DNA of 64,000 nucleotides from Taklimakanibacter sp021828105 (GTDB taxonomy: Bacteria; Pseudomonadota; Alphaproteobacteria; Rhizobiales; Aestuariivirgaceae): contig JAKATG010000010.1 in the NCBI GenBank assembly GCA_021828105.1, positions 124,001-188,000 on the forward strand. Direction: 5' to 3'. Position 1 is the stretch's first letter, and each line of letters opens with the position of its first letter. The notes below the pieces were generated by a model. The model was not told the DNA's origin. It saw only the letters and a list, made by a program, of their open reading frames with translations, and made no database searches. Both the position numbers and the translations under genes were made by a program. Below, piece after piece: positions 1 through 9,300 of the stretch.

Positions 1-27
1 GTAGAAGACGATTCCGACAAGGCTTGA
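1..27 (+). CDS. 3' end of an upstream gene (partial)
   Basis: The first nine codons read V-E-D-D-S-D-K-A followed by TGA at 25-27, which fits the acidic tail of a gene that starts outside the window. Only eight residues are visible, so no function can be given, and the frame could be open by chance. The stretch 28-265 behind it shows no coding signal. Confidence 0.25.
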   Translation, partial: VEDDSDKA

Positions 28-265
28 AAGCACTCATATGGAAGAGCCCCGGATCCGCGAAGATCCGAGGCCTCCGGGATGAGGACACTCAGGGGGCAAT
101 TTAGAGTTCGCCCGTCCCTGGGGACAGCCTTTAAGGCCTGTCCTTGGACAATTGCATAAGTGAGCGAATGAGTCCTGTCATCCTGAAGCAGGTTCAGGTT
201 TGGTTCGGCCGTCGATGCTCATAGGTTAATGTCCGGCCGACGCGGTTCTGCTAACCGACCGACTC

Positions 266-511
266 ATGGAGCGGGCCCGATTGCTTGAGCATCTTGCGGC
301 GGCCAGACGGCATGCGGACGAAGGCCAGATCCGTATCCTCAAACAGAAGCAGCTCATAGCTACGCTTGGCGCTTCGGGCGAAGACACGGCCGCCGCCGAG
401 GCGGGATTGCACATCCTCGAGGAAACCCAGCATAACCATTTGGACCTTATCGAGCGGTTGCAGGACGCGCTGGATAAAATACCGGTGACCCAGGGCGACG
501 CCCAGTCCTGA
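266..511 (+). CDS. Small helical protein, paralogue of the next gene
   Basis: An 81-residue soluble, charged protein predicted to be almost all alpha-helix, with no signal peptide or membrane segment. It contains a motif H-x3-GQ-x-RI-x2-QK-x-LIA (about residues 16-32) followed by G-x-DT-x2-AE-x2-L and L-x2-TQ-x2-H. The gene 38 bp downstream repeats this layout, so the two look like a tandem duplication. Small proteins of this type are frequent in rhizobial genomes, where I know of no assigned function. ATG at 266 is the only good start; no strong ribosome site is visible before it. Confidence 0.6.
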   Translation: MERARLLEHLAAARRHADEGQIRILKQKQLIATLGASGEDTAAAEAGLHILEETQHNHLDLIERLQDALDKIPVTQGDAQS

Positions 512-548
512 GTGACGGAACACTGATCCCGGCCAAGCGTTTCTTGTA

Positions 549-797
549 ATGACCCGTAGAAATCGTGCCCATGCCGTCGAAAGGACAGCGCGCCACATTC
601 GCTCTGCCCAAGAGCTGGTCGATCGCCAAAAGAATCTGATCGCCAAGTTCGAAAGAGAAGGGCTGGACGTCACGTCCGAAAGATACTTGCTGGATAGTCT
701 TCAGAACGTGCTGACGCGAGACGAGGCGCGTATGGGACGATTAGTTTACGAGGACGGCCTCGAGCGCCATGACAAGAGGAAACGTTCTCGTCAATGA
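549..797 (+). CDS. Small helical protein, paralogue of the preceding gene
   Basis: An 82-residue basic helical protein. Residues 15-50 align with the upstream gene: H-I-R-S-A-Q, then QK-x-LIAKFE, then G-x-DVTSE-x2-LL-x-SL. The tail KRKRSRQ is strongly basic, unlike the acidic tail of its neighbour, so the copies have diverged in charge. It lies 37 bp after the first copy on the same strand, probably in one transcript. The function is unknown. The next gene faces the other way and ends 29 bp beyond. Confidence 0.6.
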   Translation: MTRRNRAHAVERTARHIRSAQELVDRQKNLIAKFEREGLDVTSERYLLDSLQNVLTRDEARMGRLVYEDGLERHDKRKRSRQ

Positions 798-825
798 GGA
801 GTCGAAGGGGCCGTGCGTCGGCATG

Positions 826-2163
826 TCATTCCTGCGGCGCGATATTCTGATTGAGCCGAAAGAGATTCGTGGGGTCGAAGCGAGTTTTGAGCTTCACCAG
901 CCGCCGGTACTTCTCTGCCCCATAAGCCTGTTGGGCGATACCCGGGTCCGCCTGCTCGTTGACATAGTTTCGGCTGGATGAGCTTTCCGCCAGGCGCCGG
1001 GCGGTGGCCCGTCCCCATGCCAGGCACCTTGCATCATCGACCGGATCATCCCACACGGGCATGGCAATCCAGTAAAATGCAGCCGAACGACCCGAATAGG
1101 CGGTGTCATCCTCGCCGATGTCGCAAGCCGCGCCACCCAATTGCAGGACGTAGATTTCGGAGTCGGCTGTCGGCGCCTCGGCGCCCCCCGAGCACATGCT
1201 GCCAATCGCCGGCTCCGTGAGAACCTCGAGGAAGCCACCCTTTGCATAGTAGCGGCGGCCCCACGCGACGAGCTCGTCATTGCGCGATTGCAGTTGCAGG
1301 AAGGTCGTTCCTCCTATCGTGCCACAAGCGCCCGGAGCGAGCCTGCCGAAGGCGGCAATGGCAGCTTCGGCGCCAGCGAGATCGCCGGACCAGAATGCCG
1401 TGACCGTCAGCTTGTTGCGGGTGGCTGCAAAGCTGGAGGTCAAATGACGGGGCGCCGCACCGGCAAGGGCGCCATAGGCGTCAAGCGCTGCGCGCATATG
1501 CTGCATGGGATATTCCCAGCGGCCGACCAGGACATTCCCAAGGGCATGCATACGGAAAAAGAATTTTGTGACCACACCGAAATTTCCCCCGCCGCCGCGC
1601 AATCCCCAAAACAGGTCCGGCTCGTTTTCAGGACTCGCGGTCAGCATCGTGCCGTCGGCCAAGCAGATTTCGGCGGCAATCAAGCTGTCGATGGTGAGGC
1701 CAAAACGGCGGCTGAGCCAACCCATGCCACCGCCCAGTGTCAGTCCGGCGATTCCCGTATGGGACACGACGCCTGCCGGCGTGACAAGCCCATAGGGACT
1801 CGCTGCCTTGTCGAGGTCACCGAGCAGGGCGCCGCCGCCCACCTCCGCGGTTCTGTCAATCGGATTAATCCTGATATGATTCATCAGGGAGAGGTCGAGC
1901 ACCATGCCTTCGTCGCAGGTCGAGAAGCCGGGAAGACTATGGCCGCCGCAGCGCACGGCGAGGGCCAGCCCCCGGTCCGCCGCCAAGCGAATGCATGCGC
2001 GCACGTCGTCACTGCTGCGGGCGCGCAGGATCAGAGCAGGCCTTCGGTCAAATAATCCATTCCAGACCTTTCGATACTGGTCATAGTCTTTGTCGCCGGG
2101 CCGGATCAGATGACCATCGAAGAAAGGCGCGTCCAGGAAATGCGCTGATTGTTGCGTCGACAC
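826..2163 (-). CDS. FAD-binding oxidoreductase, berberine-bridge (BBE) type
   Basis: A 445-residue flavoprotein with the PCMH-type FAD-binding domain (about 40-210) and a BBE C-terminal segment whose last residues carry Y-x-N and R-x-DP-x-N-x-F-x2-NQNI motifs. RCGGHSLPG (71-79) supplies His75, the usual 8-alpha-histidyl FAD attachment residue. The second attachment Cys of bicovalent members appears to be absent: the loop reads VSHTGIAG where a Cys is normally found, so a single covalent bond is likely. Such enzymes oxidise alcohols, sugars or alkaloid-like substrates; the substrate here is unknown. The GTG start at 2163 is preceded by GGAGG. No signal peptide is seen. Confidence 0.85.
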   Translation of the reverse strand: MSTQQSAHFLDAPFFDGHLIRPGDKDYDQYRKVWNGLFDRRPALILRARSSDDVRACIRLAADRGLALAVRCGGHSLPGFSTCDEGMVLDLSLMNHIRINPIDRTAEVGGGALLGDLDKAASPYGLVTPAGVVSHTGIAGLTLGGGMGWLSRRFGLTIDSLIAAEICLADGTMLTASPENEPDLFWGLRGGGGNFGVVTKFFFRMHALGNVLVGRWEYPMQHMRAALDAYGALAGAAPRHLTSSFAATRNKLTVTAFWSGDLAGAEAAIAAFGRLAPGACGTIGGTTFLQLQSRNDELVAWGRRYYAKGGFLEVLTEPAIGSMCSGGAEAPTADSEIYVLQLGGAACDIGEDDTAYSGRSAAFYWIAMPVWDDPVDDARCLAWGRATARRLAESSSSRNYVNEQADPGIAQQAYGAEKYRRLVKLKTRFDPTNLFRLNQNIAPQE

Positions 2164-2275
2164 GGCTCAGCCTCCACATCAGGCAATTGTCGCGCCCCCT
2201 GCATCCCGCACCAAGGATGGCTCAGTCCAATCTCCTGACCAAACGACGGAAAGTCAAGCTTGTCCATAAGCCCCG

Positions 2276-2567
2276 TCAGCTCGATGCGGCGAGGTCCTGT
2301 CCGATGGCGATCGTTCCCAGCACCCGTTCCGCCTGCTTGCGCGCGGCCTCGAGGTCGCCGCCGAGAAGGGGACCGAAGCTCAGCACCGTCAACGCGGCAA
2401 TCAACATTTCCGCAAGCTTTTCGCGCGCGGCTGCATCCGTGATCGGCGAGGCGGCAAGGTTCGGCAAGGCGCATGAGCTCTGTCGCTTCCACGCCACCGG
2501 TGCCAGGCACGATCAAGGTCTTGAGCCGCTCCAACGCGGCTTTCGCTTCTTCCGGAACGCTTGCCAT
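2276..2567 (-). pseudogene. Small gene split by a frameshift
   Basis: Two overlapping minus-strand frames join into one plausible 96-residue protein. The first begins at ATG 2565-2567 (MASVPEEAKAALERLKTL, running to ELMRLAE). The second continues as NLAASPITDAAAREKLAEML and ends at 2276. The switch lies near 2455-2470. Each half has protein-like composition only on its own side of the switch, which points to a one-base indel. It could be a real inactivated gene or a sequence error. The predicted product is helical and of unknown function. Confidence 0.45.
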
Positions 2568-2641
2568 CTTGTCACCCCCGCCGCCAGATCCGAGCCGAGC
2601 AATTGCTACTTTAACACGGCACGCAAAGCGGCCTACCCACC

Positions 2642-3211
2642 TCAGGGCCGCACATAGAGCTCGGCTTCGACGCCGATGCGCAGGATAAGAAACTGCTCGC
2701 CGTGTTTCGAAACCCCCTTGAAGCAGGTCACATCCTGGAAGCACACATCGTCATCGACCTTGAGCGGCGTTACGCCGTAACGCGCAAACAAGGCTTCAGC
2801 GAAGCGGCGCACGAAAATAGTCTCATCGCAGAAATACTTCTCCTTGAGCGCCAGCCGCAACATTCGCCCCTGACGATCGAAATCGGCACGGCCGATGAAC
2901 CGGCAATCCTTGTAGAGGCTGATGGCGGCGACGGCATCGTCGCCGACAAACAGCGACCGGTCCACTTCATAGCCGAGAGATTGCCCGATCCGCTGGACGT
3001 CTTCCGGCCGGCTCGCGAGGCCGATGCCGCGGAAGGTGCTGTATCCGCGCGACGGCGCCGATTGATCCGGTCGATCGTCATCAAAGGAACAGTGAGGCCC
3101 ACCGGATGACTTTTCCGGCCGGGTCTCGTCCGAGGCACAGCGGGATCCACCGAATGCGTCACCGCATAAGGACGCCCAAAAGATCAAGACGGCAGAGACG
3201 ACCACGCGCAT
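2642..3211 (-). CDS. Secreted protein of unknown function
   Basis: A 189-residue protein with a classical signal peptide (MRVVVSAVLIFWASLCGDAFG, cleavage near residue 22). The mature part begins with a Cys- and Pro-rich low-complexity stretch, followed by a compact domain with GIGLASRPEDVQRIGQSLGY and several Cys (SLYKDCRF, KYFCDE, VCFQDVTCFKG) that could form disulfides in the periplasm. I do not recognise the family. It is divergent from the autotransporter gene, with about 157 bp between the two starts, so the region may hold promoters for both. Confidence 0.6.
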   Translation of the reverse strand: MRVVVSAVLIFWASLCGDAFGGSRCASDETRPEKSSGGPHCSFDDDRPDQSAPSRGYSTFRGIGLASRPEDVQRIGQSLGYEVDRSLFVGDDAVAAISLYKDCRFIGRADFDRQGRMLRLALKEKYFCDETIFVRRFAEALFARYGVTPLKVDDDVCFQDVTCFKGVSKHGEQFLILRIGVEAELYVRP

Positions 3212-3368
3212 CGGCGGCCACCATCGCGCCCCGCGGAGTCAGGCTACGCCGTTATGCTGCTGTCGGCAAATGAGCACCAAGTCGAACACGTTGTCGTTCA
3301 ATCGGCGAGTTTTATTCACCTTGCGTAAGCGCTTGTTTCTCTGTCAATATTGTTCGGGGGACGGGGGA

Positions 3369-6300
3369 ATGCGTGCCAAGAGCTTATATGTAGGTTCACT
3401 CAGCGCCCTTTTGGGCTCTACCGCCTTGGCTCTCCCGAGCTGGGCCGATTGCAGCAGCCAGGACGGCATCACCGTCACATGCACTGACGAAACAGGACCG
3501 CAAACCTTTCAGACCATCTACCAGAACATGGTGGTCACCGATCCGCCCTCCGAAACCAATGGTCCATTCTCGCTGCAATGGTTTGGAGCAAATGCGACCG
3601 GAAACGGACAGCCCGGCGACGATACGCCGGATCTCTCCATGTCGTACGACGGCAGCGGTTCCACGATGGACGAGATCGACGACCCGCTGAATACCGGCGT
3701 TCTTGTCGGCATCGAGGTCATCTCACAGGCCGGAGCCGGGTCCAACGGGGACCATGACACCAAGAGCTCAGGCGACGCTCAGTCCGATGATGGCGGCCTG
3801 GGCGGATCAGCCGGCGGGGCCAGCCTTATCTATTCGGGCGGAACGGTCGACGTTTTCGTCGACCAACCTCAGGATTCAGTCACTCTGCTCAGCGCGGCCT
3901 CCGTGGCCGGCAATGCGGGCCAAAGCAATGAAGCCCATTCCGAAACAGGAGGCACGGCGAGAGGTGGACTCGGCGGCGGGGGCGGGGCTGCCAATGCCGC
4001 CAGCATCGTGATCTCGTCAGGCTCTCTCACCCTGGAGTCGTTTGTGAGTGGTCCGCAGTATTTCATTGCAACGGCGACTTCCGCGGGTGGCAATGGTGGT
4101 AATGGCGGACAAGCGGTCGCTGGTTTCGGCGATTCGCATGGCGGCGACGCCGACATAGGCGGCGTCGGAGGGGACGCCAGTATCACTCTTGGAACAGCGA
4201 CACTGGCGCTCACCGGAGCCGTTGGAGCCGCGGTCGTTGCGACCTCGACGGGCGGTGCCGGTGGTAACGGCGGCGATGCCCATAGCGAGGACGCCGGGGC
4301 TGCCTTCGGCGGCAATGGCGGCAACGGCGCAGTCTCGGGTAACGCTTCAGCTGCACTCGGATCGAGCACCATCACGGCAAATTTCGGCGTGTCGGCCGTC
4401 ACCGTGCTCAGCCAGGGCGGGCAGGGCGGCGAAGGCGGTGAGGGACACGCGGACGCCGGCGACAGCGAAGGTGGCGATGGTGGCGACGGCGGCGCGGCCG
4501 GCGGCGCATCGGTGGTCCATGGGACAGCCGACATCACGGTGGATGTGGGCATGCACGGGATCCTCGTGCAGAGCCTCGGCGGGAATGGCGGCACGGGCGG
4601 TCTCGGCGAGATCGACGTTGCCGGCAAGACAGCGACCGGCGGCGATGGCGGAACGGGCGGCAATGGCGGCAATATCTCGGTCACGACGGGCAGCGGCGTG
4701 GCCACCATCTCCATGCAGTCGTCAACGAGCACCCAGCACGCCATACGGCTCGAGAGCATCGCCGGCACGGGCGGCGACGGCGGCAATGCGACTTCCCACC
4801 TGATCGGGAGCTCTGAGGGCGGCAATGGCGGCCAGGGGGGCACGGGGGGCGAGATCAATGCCGACATCGCCGCCCATATCTCGACCGCGGGTCCCACCAG
4901 CCAGGGCATCATCGCGCGCAGCTATGGTGGCGCCGGCGGCGATGGCGGCTCGGCGGATTCGCTGGCGGGTCACGGGAGCGGCGGGGCGGGCGCAGGCTCA
5001 GGGCCCGGTGGCGACGTCACCGTAAGTTTCGCGGGCGACATCACCACCGCTGGCAGCGAATCGAACGGCATCCTCGCCCAGAGCGTCGGCGGCTTCGCCG
5101 GCGACGGCGGCGGGGCCGCCGGTTTTACGGCATATGGCGCCGGCAGTGAGAGTGCGGGTGATGCGGGTCAGGTTAGCGTGTCTCTGGGCGCGGGCACGCA
5201 GATCACCACCTCGGGCGATTTTGCCTATGCGCTGCAGGCGCATTCGGTCGGCGGCGGCGGCGGGCGCGGCGGTAGCGGCGACGGCATTGTCGGTCTGGGC
5301 GGCAGCGGCTCGGCCGGCGGTTCAGGGGAGGCGGTGGGCGTCACGGTCGCGAGCGGCTCGCTCCTCCAGACTGCCGGCAACAATGCGGTCGGCGTCCATG
5401 CGGCGAGCATCGGTGGCGGCGGCGGCGATGGCGGCGCTGCGGGCGGGGTCGTCGCTCTGGGCGGCAGTTCCGGAACCGGTGGTGATGGCGGCGATGTCAC
5501 GGTCACCCACAACGGGACGACCGGCACGCAAGGCGACGGAGCGCATGGCATCGTCGCGATGTCGGTCGGCGGCGGCGGCGGGTCCGCCCATTCGACGGTG
5601 GGATTGGCTTCCATCGGCGGTTCCGGAGGTGATGGCGGCGAGGGCGGGATGGTCGCAGTCAACAATGCGGGGATCGTGACCACCAAAGGGGACGACGCCG
5701 ACGCTGTCTTCGCGCAGTCCGTCGGCGGTGGCGGCGGCAAGGGGTCGAGCGCCTACGCCTTTTCCGAAGGTCTTTCGTTCACCATCGGGGGCGGCGGCGG
5801 AACCGGCAATGATGCCGGCGACGTCACCTATACCGATACGGGTCAAATAGGCCGGACGATATCGACGGAAGGGGACCGTTCCCGCGGTGTCTTCCTGCAG
5901 AGCGTCGGCGGTGGCGGCGGCGATGGCGGCAACGCGATCTCGGTCAACGGCGTGGATCCAGCCACCATAGGCTTTTCGCTTGGCGGCGACGGCGGGTCGG
6001 CGGGCGATGGTGGTGTGGTGAAGTATCTGCAAGGTGTGGCCGCAATCAGCACCCAAGGCGATCATGCCTCAGCGATCCAGGCGCAATCGATCGGCGGCGG
6101 CGGCGGCAATGGCGGCAACGCGATCACGGCCGGCGCCGCAGCGGCGATCTCGTTCGGCGTCTCGATCGGCGGCGATGGGCAGAGTGGCGGCAAGGGCGGC
6201 GCCGTGACCGTCTCCGGCACCGGCGCGCTCAAGACGGCAGGGGTGGGCTCGGCGGGCATCCATGCGCAGTCGATCGGCGGCGGCGGCGGCAATGGCGGGA

Positions 6301-9300
6301 CGTCCGTGTCCGGCAACGGTTTCGCCTTCGCGTCGATCGATCTGGCACTTGGCGGCGCGGGTGGCGATGGCGGCGCCGCGGACAAGGTCACCGTGGTATG
6401 GTCCGACACCATCGGGACGGGAGGCGACAATTCGGCCGGCATACTCGCGCAGTCGATCGGCGGTGGCGGCGGCTCGGCGGGAACCACCATCGCCGCGGCG
6501 GTGCAGTCGCAAGCCTCGGTCCAGGTCTCGGTCGGCGGCAGCGGCGGGTCCGGCGGCACGTCCGACGCCGTGAGCGTGACGCAGACCGGCGCCGTGACCA
6601 CAGAGGGCGACATATCGGCCGGCGTTCTCGCGCAGTCGATCGGCGGCGGCGGCGGGCACTCCGGCACCACGCTGGCCGGCACCTGGTCTTCCTGGGCCAA
6701 TCTTTCGACATCGGTGGGCGGCAGCGGTGGCAGTGGCGGGAATGCCGGCACGGCCACGGCCAATGTCGGGAGCATCACCACGAAGGGGGATTCATCGTCC
6801 GCCGTCTCGGCCATGAGCATCGGCGGCGGCGGCGGATCGGCGCATGTCACCGGCGCCTTCGATGGAACCTCCAATGCATCGATGAACGTCGCCGTGGGCG
6901 GAAGCGGCGGCGCCGGAGGTAACGGCAGCGGTGTCACGGTATCGCTTGACGGTGCGCTGAACACGACCGGCCACAATGCGGCGGCCATCAAGGCGATGAG
7001 CGTAGGCGGTGGCGGCGGCGACAGCGGCATGACGGTGACCGGCTCGCTCTCCGGTAGTATTCCGGTCGGCGTCAGCGTCGGCGGTGACGGCGGCAGCAGC
7101 GGCTCGGGCGGCGACGTATCCGTGTCCACCACCGCCGGCAGCACCATCCGCACCATGGGCGACCTGTCGGAAGGGCTCATTGCCGCCAGCATCGCGCGCT
7201 CGGGCGGCAGCGCCGGCCATGTCGTTTCGGCGGATGGCTTCTCGGGTGGTGACGCCAATGTCGATGTCGGCGGCCATGGCGGCGGGGGCGGTGACGCAGG
7301 AACGGTGAAGGTCGACAACCTCGCCTCGATCATCACGGAAGGTGACTTCTCAAGCGCGATCGAGGCCCGATCCATGGGTGGCGGCGGCGGCAGCGCCAAG
7401 AGCTCGATCAACGCCTCGGCATTGTCGATGGGCAATGCCGCTGTGACCGTCGGCGGCAAGGGCGGCGCCGGCGGAAATGGCGGCGACGTCACCGTCGGCA
7501 GCAGCGCGATACTGGGCACCGGCGGCGTCTTCGCTTACGGCATCCTCGCCCAATCCGCCGGTGGCGCCGGCGGCAATGGCGGCTTCGCGGTCGAGGCGAG
7601 CGCAACCGGTGGAGAGATATCCGGGCAACTGGGCGTCTCGGTCGGCGGATCGGGCGGCGACGGCGGCACGGCCGGCACGGTCGGCGTGACGGCTGCGGGA
7701 TCGATCTCGACCGGCGACTATGGCGCCATCGGCATCCTCGCGCAGTCGATCGGCGGCGCCGGTGGCGCCGGCGGCAGTGTCTATTCCGGCAACCTGTCGG
7801 CCTCTTCGGAAGGCTCGGCCACGATAGACTTCAACATCGGGGGTGAGGGCGGCGGCGGCGCCCGCGGCGGAACGACCGACGTCACCAATGCCGCAAGCAT
7901 AGCGACCGACGGCTTTTATGCCGATGGCATCCTCGCCCAGTCGATCGGCGGCAATGGCGGCAAGGGCGGGTCGGTCTATTCCATATTGACGACCTATCAG
8001 CCGGGCGGCGCTCTCAACTTCAACATGGATATCGGCGGCAGCGGCGGCACCGGCGCCCATGCCGACATCGTCAATGTCATCAATTCCGGATCCATCACCA
8101 CGGCCAAGGGCGGATCCGACGGCATCGCGGCGATGAGCGTCGGCGGCGGCGGCGGCAAGGGAGGTGCCGCGGCCAACATCAATGCGAGCCCGATCCCGGG
8201 CGGCACCGGCGGCGAGTTCACCGGAAATGTCAATATCGGCATCGGCGGATCGGGCGGCGCCGGCGGCGATGGCGCCGCAGTCACGGTGAAGAACACCGGC
8301 AATATCCTCAGCATGGACGATCACTCGCGCGGCATCTATGCCGTCAGTGTGGGCGGTGGCGGCGGCGACGGCGGTGCTGCGTCGTCGGCTTCATACAGCT
8401 TCAACGGTGTCTGCTCGGCGCTGACGGGGGGTGCCGGCTATGGCTGCAAGCCCTCGCAGGATGCGCCGGAGGAAGAGACGACCACGGTCCAGCTGTCCTT
8501 GACGGTCGAGATCGGCGGAACTGGCGCGGCCGGCGGCGACGGCGCCGCCGTGAGCGTCACCAACGATGCCGCGATTGCGACGGCCGGACATCTCAGCCAC
8601 GGGATCGTGGCCCACTCCATCGGCGGCGGTGGCGGCGACGGCGGCTATGGCGGGCTCGGGATCAAGGCGTGGACGGACAATGCGACGGCCGACTGGGCCG
8701 CGAAGCTGCCCGGCACATTCACCTTCATCCCGAATTTCACCAATATCAGCGCGGGCGTGGGCGGCAGCGGCGGCTCCGCCGGCAATGGCGGCGATGTCAG
8801 CGTCGATGGAAGTGGCAGTATTGCCACGCAAGGCGCCCATGCGTTTGGCGTGCACGCCCAATCGATCGGCGGCGGTGGCGGCAATGGCGGCGCCGGCTCC
8901 ACCGGCCTGTGGTCGGAGGTGACCGTCGGTGGACGCGGGAGCGGCGGCGGCGCCGGCGGCAAGGTGACGGTCGATCTCACCGGCGGCATCGCAACCTCGG
9001 GCAAAGGCGGCGTCGGAATCTTCGCGCAATCCGTCGGCGGCGGTGGCGGCACAGCAGGCGATGTCGAGCTGGGCTGGACCGCAAAATGGGCCGATCTCAA
9101 TATCGGCGCCGGGGTCGGCGTGCAGCAAAATCCCGGCGGCGGCGGCAATGGCGGCGACGTCACGGTCACTTCCGGAGCGATCACCACCACGGGCGAGCAT
9201 GCGCATGGCATCATCGCCCAGTCGGTCGGCGGATCGGGCGGCATCGCCAGCATCTCAGGCGACCTCGCGGTTGCGGGTCTCGGAATGTATGCCGGCGGCA

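Noticed and set aside
6062..7519. 485-residue open frame on the minus strand opposite the autotransporter
   Set aside because: It is a Pro/Ala-rich mirror of Gly-rich repeat codons on the other strand, with no start signal and no family look; the same holds for 3869-4912.
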